Assembly: GCA_021295835.1 (NCBI GenBank)
Contig: JAGWBP010000003.1
Span: 1,354 to 65,353 of the forward strand
DNA from: Gemmatimonadota bacterium
Lineage (GTDB): Bacteria; Gemmatimonadota; Gemmatimonadetes; Longimicrobiales; Gaopeijiaceae
Direction of reading: 5' to 3'
Length of the DNA: 64,000 bases
Below are positions 55,147 through 63,984 of the stretch, piece after piece (the first letter of the stretch is position 1; every line of letters begins with the position of its first letter). The notes under the pieces are model-generated. The model worked only from the letters and a program-made list of their open reading frames with translations, was not told the origin of the DNA and did no database searches. Made by a program: the position numbers and the translations under genes.

Positions 55147-56106
55147 ATGACCGGTCCACGGCTTGGCGAGGCGGAGATAGTCGAGCGCCTGGTCCAGATC
55201 GGATGGAAGGGGAGCCGGGCCGTTCGCCTCGGCCCCGGCGATGACGCGGCCTTTCTCCGTGGCGGCGTGGTGATCTCCACCGACCTGGCCGTCGAGGGTG
55301 TGCACTTCCGCCTCGACTGGATCGACGCGGAGGGGGCTGGCTTCCGCGCCGCCGCCGCCGCCCTCAGCGACATAGCGGCGATGGGGGCGAAGCCCGAGGT
55401 GCTCCTGGTCTCGCTCGCCGTGCCCCCTTCCTCGCCAGAGCTTGCCGAGAGCGTGCAACGGGGGGTCGCCTCGGCCGCCGACCGGGTAGAGGTTGCGATT
55501 GTTGGCGGCGACCTGAGCCGCACCCCCGGCCCGGTTGTTGTCGATGTCGTCGCGGTGGGCCGTGCGCACGCGGTCGTAACTCGGAGTGGCGCCCGGCCGG
55601 GCCACGCCGTCTGGGTGACGGGGGCGCTCGGGGGCGCGGCCGCAGCGGTCGCGGCCTGGTCGGATGGTCGCTCTCCCCATCCAGCCGCCCGCGGTCGCTT
55701 CGCCTCTCCCCCCAACCGCGTTCCCGTGGCGCTGGAGCTGGCCCGGAAAGGTCTCGCGCGCTCGATGATCGACATCTCGGACGGCCTCGTCGTCGACACC
55801 GGGCGCGTTGCGAAGGCCTCCTGCGCCCTGCTTGCGTTGCGCCGAGAGCTCGTGCCCGTACACCCCGGCGCGGAGGGGGACTTGAAGCTGGCGCTACAAG
55901 GGGGCGAAGATTATGAACTGATGTTTACGGCTCCTCCCGGGGCCGAGGCGAGGATTGTGGCGATTGGAGAGGAGGTCCAGGTGCCGCTGACCCGGATCGG
56001 ATCGGTCCGCGAGGGCGAGGGCGTGGTTGTGGAGGACGCCTCGGGCGCACGCATGGAGGTCGGGTGCGGGGGCTTCGACCACTTTGCCGATGGCCCCGCC
56101 GAGTAG
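55147..56106 (+). CDS. thiL: Thiamine-phosphate kinase
   Basis: ThiL phosphorylates thiamine monophosphate to the active cofactor. The 319 residues show the AIR-synthase-like motifs LGPGDDAAFLRGGVVISTD, VEGVHFRLDWI, LSDIAAMGAKPE, GGDLSRTPGP and MIDISDGLVVDTG. The length is typical. ATG 55147 follows the preceding stop by 7 bp. Its stop overlaps the start of the acyltransferase gene by 17 bases, so the operon is tightly packed. Confidence 0.94.
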   Translation: MTGPRLGEAEIVERLVQIGWKGSRAVRLGPGDDAAFLRGGVVISTDLAVEGVHFRLDWIDAEGAGFRAAAAALSDIAAMGAKPEVLLVSLAVPPSSPELAESVQRGVASAADRVEVAIVGGDLSRTPGPVVVDVVAVGRAHAVVTRSGARPGHAVWVTGALGGAAAAVAAWSDGRSPHPAARGRFASPPNRVPVALELARKGLARSMIDISDGLVVDTGRVAKASCALLALRRELVPVHPGAEGDLKLALQGGEDYELMFTAPPGAEARIVAIGEEVQVPLTRIGSVREGEGVVVEDASGARMEVGCGGFDHFADGPAE

Positions 56107-56845
56107 CGCGGTGTTCCTCCAGTACCTGCGGGCCTACGGGTCTATGATCGCGGCGACGGCGTACTATGGCGGGCGCGCCTTCGCGAGGTATGTCGTGCTC
56201 GGCAAGCCCCGGATGGCCTCGGGAGACGAGGTGACCAGCCAATGGAGTTCGCTATGCATGCGCGGGGCGCGTGTCCGCGTGGTTGTGAGGAATCGCGAGC
56301 GGCTCGAGACCGGGTCGGGGAAGGTCCTCGTCTCGAATCACCGGAGCTGGTTCGACATCTTCGCGCTGAGCGTCCTGCTGAAGCGTCGCTTCGGCTTCGT
56401 GGGCAAGCAGGAGCTCTCCCGCGTCCCGCTCCTCGGCACGGTCTGGCAGCGGGTAGGGCACATCGCGATCGACCGTTCGAACCGTGCGGCGGCGATCGCC
56501 TCGATGGAGCGCTCGGTCGCGATCCTGCGCGACGGCTGGACGATCGTGCTCTTCCCCGAGGGCACACGCTCCCGGGACGGCCAGGTGGCCAGGTTCAAGA
56601 AGGGTGCCGTCGTGATGGCGATCAACTCCCAGGTTCCGCTCCTCCCCGTCTCGATATGCGGCTCGGGGCGGGTGATGAGGAAGGGCGACTGGAGGGTGCG
56701 CCAGGGGGAGATCAGGATCGCGATCGGCGAGCCGATCAGCACCGAGGGGCTGACGGTTGGGAGCCGACACGAGCTGGCCGAGAGATGCCGAAGCGAGGTG
56801 GTGCGGCTCCTGGAGGAGGAGCGGGGGCGCGAGTGTCCGAGGTAG
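56090..56845 (+). CDS. plsC: 1-acyl-sn-glycerol-3-phosphate acyltransferase
   Basis: PlsC adds the second acyl chain in phosphatidic acid synthesis at the inner membrane. The 251 residues contain the catalytic HX4D motif (NHRSWFD, His84 and Asp89), the substrate-binding [10 protein letters not shown] near residue 164, and an N-terminal hydrophobic helix. ATG 56090 overlaps thiL; the longer frame is a shadow of thiL. It ends 13 bases inside the start of eno. Confidence 0.92.
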   Translation: MAPPSSAVFLQYLRAYGSMIAATAYYGGRAFARYVVLGKPRMASGDEVTSQWSSLCMRGARVRVVVRNRERLETGSGKVLVSNHRSWFDIFALSVLLKRRFGFVGKQELSRVPLLGTVWQRVGHIAIDRSNRAAAIASMERSVAILRDGWTIVLFPEGTRSRDGQVARFKKGAVVMAINSQVPLLPVSICGSGRVMRKGDWRVRQGEIRIAIGEPISTEGLTVGSRHELAERCRSEVVRLLEEERGRECPR

Positions 56846-58107
56846 CCGAGGTCCTGGGGCGCGAGATCCTGGATTCGCGCGGCAATCCGACCGTCGAGGC
56901 CGAGGTGCGCCTGCAGTCGGGCAGCGTGGGGCGAGCGGCAGTGCCCAGCGGCGCCTCGACGGGACGCCACGAGGCGGTCGAGCTGCGCGACGGAGACCGG
57001 GGCCGGTTCCTGGGCCAGGGCGTCCTCGGCGCAGTTCGCAACGTCGAGACCGAACTCTGCCTGTCGGTGGTCGGACGCGAGGCATCGGATCAGGAGGCGA
57101 TCGACCGGGCATTGATCGAGGCCGACGGGACGCCCGACAAGGGACGACTGGGTGCCAACGCCCTCCTCGCGGTCTCGCTGGCTGTTGCCCGAGCGGCGGC
57201 GGGGGAGCAGGGAGTGCCCCTCTACCGCTACCTTGGCGGCGAGGAGGCGCGGATTCTGCCGGTGCCGATGATGAACATCCTGAACGGGGGTGCGCACGCC
57301 TCCAACAGCGTCGACATCCAGGAGTTCATGGTTGTTCCTCACGGTGCCGAGACCTTCGACGAGGGTCTCCGCATGGGGACCGAGATCTTCCACGCGCTCG
57401 CCCAGGTGCTCCACTCCGCCGGGAAGGGCACCACGGTGGGCGACGAGGGCGGCTTCGCTCCCGATCTGGACTCCAACCTCAAGGCTGTCGAGATGGTGAT
57501 GCGTGCGATCGAGACGGCCGGATACCGACCGGGCGAGGACGCCATGCTGGCGGTGGATGCGGCCGCCACCGAGCTCCACGAAGGGGGTGCGTACGCCTTC
57601 CGGGGCGCGGGCACAATCCGCTCGACCGACGAGATGATCGCCCACTGGGAGGAGATGGCCGCCCGCTTCCCGCTCGCCAGCCTCGAGGACCCGCTCGAGG
57701 AGGACGACTGGGAGGGTTGGGCCGAGCTGACGAGGCGGATCGGCGACCGCTGCCAGGTTGTGGGCGACGACCTCTTCGCCACCAACCCTAGGCGTCTGGA
57801 GAGGGGCATCGTCGAGCGCTCGGCGAATGCCATCCTGGTCAAGGTGAACCAGATCGGCACGCTGACCGAGGCGGTCGAGGCGATCTCGGCAGCCGAACGG
57901 GCAGGGTGGGGAAGGGTCGTGTCGCACCGCTCGGGCGAGACCGAGGACACCTTCATCGCGGATCTGGCGGTGGCCACCGGAGCGGGGCAGATCAAGACCG
58001 GGGCACCCAGCCGAAGCGATCGCGTCGCGAAGTACAACCAACTATTGCGGATTCAGCATGAGTTGGGCGCGCGGGCGTTGTACGGCGAGAGGGCGGCGCG
58101 GCGATGA
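56833..58107 (+). CDS. eno: Enolase (phosphopyruvate hydratase)
   Basis: Enolase converts 2-phosphoglycerate to phosphoenolpyruvate in glycolysis. The 424 residues contain the family start ([16 protein letters not shown]), [50 protein letters not shown], the metal ligands in [14 protein letters not shown] and [11 protein letters not shown], the active-site Lys in [13 protein letters not shown], and [17 protein letters not shown]. The GTG at 56833, with a GGAGGAGGAG site, gives the right N-terminus. It overlaps plsC upstream and ftsB downstream. Confidence 0.96.
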   Translation: MSEVAEVLGREILDSRGNPTVEAEVRLQSGSVGRAAVPSGASTGRHEAVELRDGDRGRFLGQGVLGAVRNVETELCLSVVGREASDQEAIDRALIEADGTPDKGRLGANALLAVSLAVARAAAGEQGVPLYRYLGGEEARILPVPMMNILNGGAHASNSVDIQEFMVVPHGAETFDEGLRMGTEIFHALAQVLHSAGKGTTVGDEGGFAPDLDSNLKAVEMVMRAIETAGYRPGEDAMLAVDAAATELHEGGAYAFRGAGTIRSTDEMIAHWEEMAARFPLASLEDPLEEDDWEGWAELTRRIGDRCQVVGDDLFATNPRRLERGIVERSANAILVKVNQIGTLTEAVEAISAAERAGWGRVVSHRSGETEDTFIADLAVATGAGQIKTGAPSRSDRVAKYNQLLRIQHELGARALYGERAARR

Positions 58108-58427
58108 GGCTTTGGCGAGCGGCTGCGGCGGTGGTGCTGCTGGGCACCGCTGGCTATGTGGGCGTCATGGGGGGCGAGCACTCGCTCATCGATGCGCGCC
58201 GCGCCGACTCGGAGCTGGAGAGGATGAAGGCCGAGCTCCTGGCGTCCCAGGCCCGAAACGACTCCCTCGCCTTTCGGATCGACTCGCTCCTCCACGACGA
58301 CGGGGCTCTGGAGCGCCTCGCGAGGGAGCGCTATGGCTTCATCAGGGACGGCGAGTACCTGTACCGAATGTCGGTGTCAGATAATGACAACGCTACATTA
58401 CATAATGTAAAGCTGGATTGTCACTAA
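58104..58427 (+). CDS. ftsB: Septum formation initiator family protein (FtsB/DivIC-like)
   Basis: The 107 residues have one N-terminal membrane helix (5-21) followed by a periplasmic coiled coil (about 30-70) and the family end ([21 protein letters not shown]). It takes part in the divisome. ATG 58104 overlaps the eno stop, a common genomic arrangement. The last 19 residues ([19 protein letters not shown]) do not look like FtsB. They are encoded by an unusually AT-rich palindrome, so the original end may have been replaced. Confidence 0.88.
   Translation: MRLWRAAAAVVLLGTAGYVGVMGGEHSLIDARRADSELERMKAELLASQARNDSLAFRIDSLLHDDGALERLARERYGFIRDGEYLYRMSVSDNDNATLHNVKLDCH
58385..58423. promoter_or_regulatory. 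Nested AT-rich palindrome at the ftsB 3' end
   Basis: Outer arms TGACAA (58385-58390) and TTGTCA (58418-58423) enclose inner arms TACATTA (58394-58400) and TAATGTA (58403-58409). Both pairs are perfect inverted repeats. The block is far richer in A and T than its surroundings and ends at the ftsB stop. It could be a terminator, a protein-binding site, or the scar of a small element; TGACA half sites also occur in the mutS2 palindromes. Confidence 0.45.
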
Positions 58428-58469
58428 AGCGACTGAGTTCGGGCTGTTGGCCTAGTCGCCCGCTGTTGG

Positions 58470-59384
58470 CTAGTCGCCCGCTGCCGGCAGCTGCTCCGCC
58501 CGGCCCTGGGAGAGGGCGGCCATCACGTCGTGCTCGCCGACACCCAGCTGCTTCGCAACGGTCGCGACCAGCTTCCGGATGTCGTCCGCGCCAAGCCCTG
58601 GGGTCCCCTTGGCCTCTGCCGACGCCCGCCCCGCCTTCTCGACGAAGGGGCCGAAGAGGTCGACCGGGATCGGGAATAGCGTCGTCGAGTTGTTCTCGGC
58701 GGCTACCTCGACGACCGTCTGCAGGAAGCGCAGTTGAAGGGCCATCGGGAAGCGCGAGATGACCTCGGCGGCGGCGGCGAGCTTCTGGGAGGCCTGGTAC
58801 TCGCCCTCGGCCGCGATCACCTTCCCGCGCCGCTCGCGTTCGGCCTCGGCCTGCTTGGCCATGGCGCGCTTCATCTCCTTCGGCAGATCGATGTCCTTGA
58901 TCTCGACCGAGGTGACCTCGATGCCCCAGGGATCGGTCTCGAGGTCGATGATCTCGCGGACGATCTCGTTGATGCGCTCGCGCTCGGCGAGGAGCTCGTC
59001 GAGCTCCGACTGTCCCACCACGCTCCGAAGCGTCGTCTGCGCTATCTGGCTGGTGGCGAAGTAGTAGTCCTCCACCTCGACGACCGCCCGCGCCGGATCG
59101 ACGACCCGGAAGTACACGACCGCGTTGACGGTGCAGCTGACGTTGTCCTTGGTGATCGTGTCCTGGGGAGCGATGTCGAGCGCGATGATGCGCAGGTCCA
59201 TCTTCCGCATCCGCTCGATCCCGTATGGGACGAGGAAGACAACGCCGGGCCCCTTGGCGCGCGTCAGCTTCCCGAGCCGAAAGACGACGCCGCGCTCGTA
59301 CTCCCAGAGGATGCGAAGCGAGCTCAGCACGCCTACCACGCTGAGTGCGGCGAGCGCGGGGATCATCAGGAAGCCGAGGTCCAT
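58470..59384 (-). CDS. Slipin (SPFH/stomatin-family membrane protein)
   Basis: The 304 residues have an N-terminal membrane helix ([19 protein letters not shown]) and the SPFH domain ([62 protein letters not shown]). A helical tail forms oligomers. Slipins shape membrane microdomains, often with an NfeD protease partner that is not found here. ATG 59384 is preferred over ATG 59390 because GGAG lies 6 bases before it. It runs against ftsB. A 20-bp duplication sits at its stop codon. Confidence 0.9.
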   Translation of the reverse strand: MDLGFLMIPALAALSVVGVLSSLRILWEYERGVVFRLGKLTRAKGPGVVFLVPYGIERMRKMDLRIIALDIAPQDTITKDNVSCTVNAVVYFRVVDPARAVVEVEDYYFATSQIAQTTLRSVVGQSELDELLAERERINEIVREIIDLETDPWGIEVTSVEIKDIDLPKEMKRAMAKQAEAERERRGKVIAAEGEYQASQKLAAAAEVISRFPMALQLRFLQTVVEVAAENNSTTLFPIPVDLFGPFVEKAGRASAEAKGTPGLGADDIRKLVATVAKQLGVGEHDVMAALSQGRAEQLPAAGD

Positions 59385-59483
59385 GGGCATCTCCGGTTCA
59401 AGTGCGCAGGCCAAGATAAGGTAGCCACCCGTGCGTCCGACAGCCTTGACATCGCCCCCGCCGGTGACGAGCATAGCACTCCC

Positions 59484-59557
59484 GCCGGAGTAGCTCAGCT
59501 GGTCAGAGCAGCGGAATCATAATCCGCGTGTCGGGGGTTCAAGTCCCTCCTCCGGCA
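59484..59557 (+). tRNA. tRNA-Met (anticodon CAT)
   Basis: The acceptor stem GCCGGAG (59484-59490) pairs with CTCCGGC (59550-59556), and A is the discriminator. The anticodon stem GCGGA/TCCGC holds the loop ATCATAA, anticodon CAT. The D arm (GCTCAGCTGGTCAGAGC) and T arm are normal. The pattern resembles elongator tRNA-Met; an isoleucine tRNA with modified CAT cannot be ruled out. No CCA is encoded. Confidence 0.94.
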
Positions 59558-59627
59558 TTCGCGGCCAGTGGCCCGGGGTCCCGCCGGATTCCCGGCCCAG
59601 GGTACGGCGCGGCCGCTGGCCTACGTC

Positions 59628-61394
59628 ATGAACGAGTCCTCCCCGCCCGCATCCCTGCACCGCCGAGTGGCGGTGGACACTCCAGAGCACGTGCGCCTCG
59701 ACTACGTGCTCGCCGATCTCGGTTCACGAGCGGCCGCGCTGGCCCTCGACCTAGCCATTCTGATGGTGTCCCTGATGCTGCTCGGCATGGGGCTCTACTT
59801 CGCGGGCCGCCTGGGCGATGTGCTCGAGTCGGCGAGCATGTCGATCCTCCTCTTCGTGGCCTTCTTCGCTCAGTGGGGCTACTTCCTGCTCTTCGAGGTG
59901 CTCTGGGGAGGTCGCACGCCGGGGAAGCGCGCGCTGGGCATGAGGGTGGTCCATGTGGGCGGCGAGCCTCTCTCCGTGCAGGGCTCTGTGCTCCGCAATC
60001 TGATCCGCGTGGTGGACCTGCAACCGGCTGTCACGGGAATGGCCGGGGCCGTCTGCATTCTCGCCAACAGGCGGGCCCAGCGTCTGGGCGACCTAGTCGC
60101 GGGAACGATGGTGGTTCGCGACGCCGGCGGGAGCGACCTCCTTGTCGCCGACGCGCTTCCTCCGGGCCGCGTGGGGCGCCCCCTGCTGTCGGCCGATCAG
60201 TTCGAGCTCCTCGCCGGCTACATGGCCCGGCGTGAGTGGCTGGAGCCGCCGGTGCGCCGCCGCGTGGCGCAGTCGGTGCTGGGCGCCCTCGCCTCCGCGG
60301 TCGAACAGCAGGCGCGCTTCGGACCCGACCCGCCTGAGGCGCTCGCGCGGCTGTACGGGGAGGAAGCGCCCCGGCACGCCGCCCGCAGTGGAGGGACGAG
60401 CCTGCAGGCGGCCACGATGGCGCGGGAGCGACGGGAGGACTGGGCGGCCTACTCGAATCTGGTGAAGAGGGGCCGCAAACGAGGCCTGGACAGCCTCTCC
60501 GAGGGTGATGTACGTAGATTCGGCCGGCTCTACCGCGGGATGACCGCCGACCTGGAGAGGGCCCGCACCTACGGCGCGTCGCCCGGACTGCTGGGAGCCG
60601 TGCAGCGCTGGGCGGGGGCGGGGCACAACCTGCTGTACCGTGACCGCGGCCGGGTGGCGGTCTCGCTGGGTCACTGGGTGGCAGTCGAGTTCCCGCAGGC
60701 CGTGCGCCGCTTCCACCGGCAGATCCTCCTCGCCGCCCTCCTCCTCTTCGGTCCCACGCTGGCCACCTGTGCCGCCGTTCACGACGACCCCCGCCTGGCT
60801 CGCTCACTGGTCGGCCCCGGAATGCTCACGCGGGCGGAGAACACCGTCAAGGGCGACATTGACGCGCGGTACCTGGAGAACGAGGTCGGAGCGGCCGCGA
60901 TGCCCATCCTTTCGTCATCCGTGATCACCAACAACATTGGTGTCACCCTCATGGCCTTCGCGGGTGGCCTTCTGGCTGGTGCGGGCACCCTGTACATCCT
61001 TGTGTCCAACGGCATCATGCTCGGGGGTGCGCTGGGTGCCTACCTCAACGAGGGGGTGATCGGGGTCATCCTTGCCTTCGTCTTCCCGCACGGCTTTCTG
61101 GAGCTGGCCGCAATCTGCATCGGCGCGGGTGGGGGCCTCGGGCTGGGGTCGGCGCTGCTGCTGCCGGGGCGGCGAACCCGTGCGGAGGCCCTGCGGGAGC
61201 GGGGCCGCGCCTTTCTGTCCCTGTTGGTGGGCGCGTCGCTGATGCTCGTGGTCGCCGGGGTGATCGAGGGCTTCTATTCGCCGTCGGGGCTGCCGGCCGC
61301 GGCCAAGTTCGCCTTCGGTGCCACCACGGCGGTGCTCATGCTGGCGTACTTCGGTCTCGCGGGACGCGGGGCCCCGGTGGCTGGCAGTCCGTAG
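59628..61394 (+). CDS. Fusion of RDD-domain and SpoIIM-like membrane proteins
   Basis: Residues about 22-165 form an RDD domain with two membrane helices (34-60, 70-92) and the motifs GRTPGKRALGMRVV and RRAQRLGDLVAGTMVV. After a linker, residues about 260-580 form a stage II sporulation protein M (DUF95) domain: a cytoplasmic helical part (AYSNLVKRGRKRGLDSLSEG) and five or so membrane helices, including GVTLMAFAGGLLAGAGTLYI and HGFLELAAICIGAG. The two are usually separate neighbours in the MoxR/DUF58 gene cluster. Here they are one 588-residue protein and the rest of the cluster is not in the window. The function is unknown, possibly membrane remodelling or transport. Confidence 0.85.
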   Translation: MNESSPPASLHRRVAVDTPEHVRLDYVLADLGSRAAALALDLAILMVSLMLLGMGLYFAGRLGDVLESASMSILLFVAFFAQWGYFLLFEVLWGGRTPGKRALGMRVVHVGGEPLSVQGSVLRNLIRVVDLQPAVTGMAGAVCILANRRAQRLGDLVAGTMVVRDAGGSDLLVADALPPGRVGRPLLSADQFELLAGYMARREWLEPPVRRRVAQSVLGALASAVEQQARFGPDPPEALARLYGEEAPRHAARSGGTSLQAATMARERREDWAAYSNLVKRGRKRGLDSLSEGDVRRFGRLYRGMTADLERARTYGASPGLLGAVQRWAGAGHNLLYRDRGRVAVSLGHWVAVEFPQAVRRFHRQILLAALLLFGPTLATCAAVHDDPRLARSLVGPGMLTRAENTVKGDIDARYLENEVGAAAMPILSSSVITNNIGVTLMAFAGGLLAGAGTLYILVSNGIMLGGALGAYLNEGVIGVILAFVFPHGFLELAAICIGAGGGLGLGSALLLPGRRTRAEALRERGRAFLSLLVGASLMLVVAGVIEGFYSPSGLPAAAKFAFGATTAVLMLAYFGLAGRGAPVAGSP

Positions 61395-61425
61395 ATAAGG
61401 CCAGCCGAGCGGCGAGAGCGGCGAA
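61383..61425. repeat. Partial copy of the dispersed small repeat
   Basis: GGCAGTCCGTAGAT, then a CGAGC and CGAGAG pattern, matches the reverse strand of the copy at 41500-41547. It starts inside the last codons of the RDD-SpoIIM gene. Only one end is clear. Confidence 0.4.
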
Positions 61426-61680
61426 GTGCCGGGCTGGCAGGGCCTTCGCCTTCCGCTCCTCGGGACTCAACCCGCGTGCGAAGTCGAGACGCCTCACGAT
61501 GGCGGCCACGGGTTCGCCGTCGATCCTCACGGCGGCCACGCCGTCGCATTCGGGTTCCCTCCAGGGACTCCGGAGCATGTCGGACACCTCGTAGGGCCGG
61601 CGGGTGAGTCCTGCGGCAACGGCTACGGTCGCGTTGGCGGGGTCGGCCCTCCACGCCTTCCAGGCCCGGACGATGGGTCC
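61395..61680 (-). pseudogene. Possible gene fragment on the minus strand
   Basis: The minus strand encodes a protein-like piece containing AAVRIDGEPVAAIVRRLDFA and RKAKALPARHFAALAARLAL. It has no sound start, and it runs into the opposite-strand gene. I cannot assign it. It may be a leftover of the element that also left the integrase fragment. Confidence 0.2.
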
Positions 61681-61689
61681 CAGCGGGTG

Positions 61690-61860
61690 CCCGGGGCAGC
61701 CGTCAGCATGGCCAGCCGTGGGGCCTCGCTCGTCGCCATGCAACAGGCCGGGGGCTGGAACGCTCCAGACATGCCCGCCCACTACGGACGCCAGGCCAGC
61801 GCCCGGAAGGGGCCGGTCGCCACGCTCCGGGCCGAAGACAGGTGGGCCTGGTGCGCTACG
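61690..61860 (+). pseudogene. C-terminal fragment of a tyrosine recombinase/integrase
   Basis: The piece AAVSMASRGASLVAMQQAGG then WNAPDMPAHYGRQ matches the end of phage-type integrases: the helix after the catalytic Arg, the GGW turn, and the final Tyr. The catalytic domain before it is gone. Its tail (VATLRAEDRWAW) is repeated with changes at 62128-62159 (VASLRAEDRWA), about 300 bp away, which suggests a local duplication. Confidence 0.5.
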
Positions 61861-62085
61861 TCAACCTCGGCAACCGCCTCGCCGAAGACTTCATCGCCCC
61901 GGCCGGGCCGCCGCAGCGCCGCGCCCATCCGGTCACCGTGAAGGTGGACGCCGACACGCTGGCAGGGCTCCGGGCCGAAGCGCAGGCCGCCGGGCTGTCG
62001 GTGTCGGCCCGTGGTCAGGGTGGCGCTCCGGGCAGGACTGCCGCTCGTCGAAGCCGACAGGATCGCCAGGACGCACCGGCGCTAG
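61842..62085 (+). pseudogene. Frameshifted small gene, unknown function
   Basis: Residues VRYVNLGNRLAEDFIAPAG and VTVKVDADTLAGLRAEAQAA read in one frame from GTG 61842 or 61851. The sequence carries on in the next frame near 62015 as VALRAGLPLVEADRIARTHR up to a stop at 62083. Joined, they would make a small protein of about 80 residues, perhaps with a helix-rich DNA-binding end. It follows directly on the integrase fragment. Confidence 0.35.
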
Positions 62086-62199
62086 AAGGTCCTACCTTCG
62101 GCGATCCGCGCACCGGAATCGCGGTCGCCAGTCTCCGCGCCGAAGACCGCTGGGCCTAGCTACGGGCCACGGAGACAGTGCCGCGCCGTCAGGATGGAG

Positions 62200-62241
62200 C
62201 CCTATATAGGGCCGGTACGGGGCTATAGGCCGGTACGGGGC
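62200..62241. repeat. Perfect palindrome and short tandem repeat
   Basis: CCCTATATAGGG (62200-62211) is a 12-bp perfect palindrome. It runs into two copies of GGCCGGTACGGGGC (62210-62223 and 62228-62241) separated by TATA. A GGGCCGTCAGC word also appears twice near 62326-62356. The region lies between the integrase debris and the end of the lipoprotein gene. Confidence 0.55.
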
Positions 62242-62371
62242 CTCGATGCGCTCTCCGTCGCTCTATGGACTCCAGATTCTCCGATCAGGGCCAGAATCGC
62301 CCGTTTCGCAGCCCCTCGCAGCGTCAGGGGCCGTCAGCCTGGCTCTGGGCCGTCAGCGTCGCTCTGTGGGT

Positions 62372-62911
62372 CTAACATTCCTCAAGCCAAGCCCTTACAG
62401 TCTCGTATTCTCCGGATGCTCCGGCCAGCGGAACCAGCCCCCAATGGTCCTTGACCGCGACGTGCTGGCGGGCGTAGCGGCACTTCTCGGGGGCCGTGTC
62501 GATGATCCGCGCCGCGATGCCGGTGAGCTTGTCGGGAAACAGGGTGTTCTTGCTGGCGGCGGCGAACGATACGGTAACCGGATTCAGGTTGCCCGCATAC
62601 GATGTGAAGCTGTCCTTCCTGGCGTCGGACCAGAGGCACCCGCCGGTGAAGTTGGCCTCAAAGGGCGAGACGTGGTGGTCGTGGACGATCCGCGCATCCG
62701 GCACGCTGTCGGACGGCAGGGTCCACGTCGGGGTGGCCGTCGCCGACACCGGGGGAGGGGAGCCCCACGTGGACGGGGCGTACCGTACACCTGCAGAAGC
62801 GCAGGTGTACGGGTCATCAGGATGGAAGTCCACAGTCTCGTGGCACGCCGCCGCCAATGGCGCCGCCACCACGGCCAGGGCGATCCAGCGCCGGGTCGTC
62901 TTCAGTTTCAT
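62372..62911 (-). CDS. Small lipoprotein, copy 1 of a tandem pair
   Basis: The 179 residues start MKLKTTRRWIALAVVAAPLAAAC, a signal peptide with lipobox LAAAC. The mature part is rich in Asp, Pro and Trp and has four further Cys that may form disulfides. A core of about 100 residues (TWGSPPPVSATATPTWTLPS, DSVPDAR, KDSFTSYAGNLNPVTVSF, LTGIAARIIDTAPEKCRYAR) is nearly identical to the copy at 63433-63963. An AGGAGGAGAAG site precedes the ATG. I do not know the family. Confidence 0.75.
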   Translation of the reverse strand: MKLKTTRRWIALAVVAAPLAAACHETVDFHPDDPYTCASAGVRYAPSTWGSPPPVSATATPTWTLPSDSVPDARIVHDHHVSPFEANFTGGCLWSDARKDSFTSYAGNLNPVTVSFAAASKNTLFPDKLTGIAARIIDTAPEKCRYARQHVAVKDHWGLVPLAGASGEYETVRAWLEEC

Positions 62912-62933
62912 CTTCTCCTCCTAGGCGTGTGTT

Positions 62934-63242
62934 CTATTGCATGTTCCAAAGCCAGGTCGAACGAATGCTGTCGGCGTTCCAGTCCGAAGGCTCGGTAGCC
63001 TCCTCCTGGGCATCGTGCGGTGTTTCAATGCCCGGAAAAATCTCCTCGTGGATTGAATCGTTGACACGGTTTTCGAGACACCACACGAAGTCGGACACGT
63101 CGTCGCGCGCTTCCCAGTCACCCGGCGTCCAATGTGGGTGTTTGACTTCGCACGTCGCGAACACCTTCATTACGTAGCGGGAGGGGTAGGTGGTCTTGTC
63201 CTCCGGCTCAAGGCGTTCGACGCCACCGGGGCCAAACGCCAC
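62934..63242 (-). CDS. Partner protein of the tandem lipoprotein module, likely longer
   Basis: The frame from GTG 63242 gives 102 residues ending STWLWNMQ. It includes DKTTYPSRYVMKVFATCEVK and WTPGDWEARDDVSDFVWCLE. The same frame is open further upstream and reads DTIFDPFTARLPLSISASGR then LRPLFNDLIDT, which looks like real protein. Before that, in another frame, a GTG at 63423 or 63426 opens VTRSASTPAGRRGWVIVPAA. One frameshift near 63350 would join them into a gene that starts just 7 bp after the upstream lipoprotein. It ends 22 bp before the next lipoprotein. No family is recognised. Confidence 0.5.
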   Translation of the reverse strand: MAFGPGGVERLEPEDKTTYPSRYVMKVFATCEVKHPHWTPGDWEARDDVSDFVWCLENRVNDSIHEEIFPGIETPHDAQEEATEPSDWNADSIRSTWLWNMQ

Positions 63243-63432
63243 CGTGTCGATCAGGTCGTTGAAGAGCGGCCGCAGCCTCCCGCTAGCCGAGATCGATAGC
63301 GGCAGCCTCGCCGTGAACGGATCGAAGATCGTGTCTCCGCCGCCCGCCGTACTCGCCGGCCGCCGCCGCCGGAACGATCACCCAGCCGCGCCGCCCGGCC
63401 GGGGTGCTGGCGGATCGGGTCACCACCCCAGC

Positions 63433-63963
63433 CTAGCAGCCCCTGATCCAAGCCTCTGCGGTTATGTCTCCCAGCTGAAGCAGCGCCCAATAGTCCTTGA
63501 CCGCGCGGATCTGGCGGGCGTAGCGGCACTTCTCGGGGGCCGTGTCGATGATCCGCGCCGCGATGCCGGTGAGCTGGTTGGGACCCAGGGTGTCCTTGCT
63601 GGCGTCGAACGACACGGTAACCGGATTCAGGTTGCCCGCATACGATGTGAAGCTGTCCTTCTTGGCGTCGGACCAGAAGCACCCGCCGGACATGTGGGCC
63701 TCATAGGTCGAGACGTGGCGGTCGTGGACAAGCCGCGCATCCGGCACGCTGTCGGACGGCAGGGTCCACGTCGGGGTGGCCGTCGCCGACACCGGGGGGG
63801 GGGAGCCCCACGTGGTCCGGTCGTATGGGGGGCCTGCTCCTACAAAGCAGGTGTACGGGTCACCAGGATAGAAGTCCCAATCTATCCCGCCGCCGCACGC
63901 CGCCGCCAATGGCACCGCCACCACGGCCAGGGCGATCCAGCGCCGGGCCGTCTTCGGTTTCAT
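63433..63963 (-). CDS. Small lipoprotein, copy 2 of a tandem pair
   Basis: The 176 residues are a close paralogue of the protein at 62372-62911. They share the signal peptide (RRWIALAVVAVPLAAAC) and the core, and differ mainly near the N-terminus after the lipid Cys and at the C-terminus (LGDITAEAWIRGC). A GGAGG site precedes the ATG. It belongs to a 1,051-bp tandem repeat unit: the stop of the partner gene recurs at 63985. Confidence 0.75.
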   Translation of the reverse strand: MKPKTARRWIALAVVAVPLAAACGGGIDWDFYPGDPYTCFVGAGPPYDRTTWGSPPPVSATATPTWTLPSDSVPDARLVHDRHVSTYEAHMSGGCFWSDAKKDSFTSYAGNLNPVTVSFDASKDTLGPNQLTGIAARIIDTAPEKCRYARQIRAVKDYWALLQLGDITAEAWIRGC

Positions 63964-63984
63964 CTTTCCCTACCTCCAGGTTGA

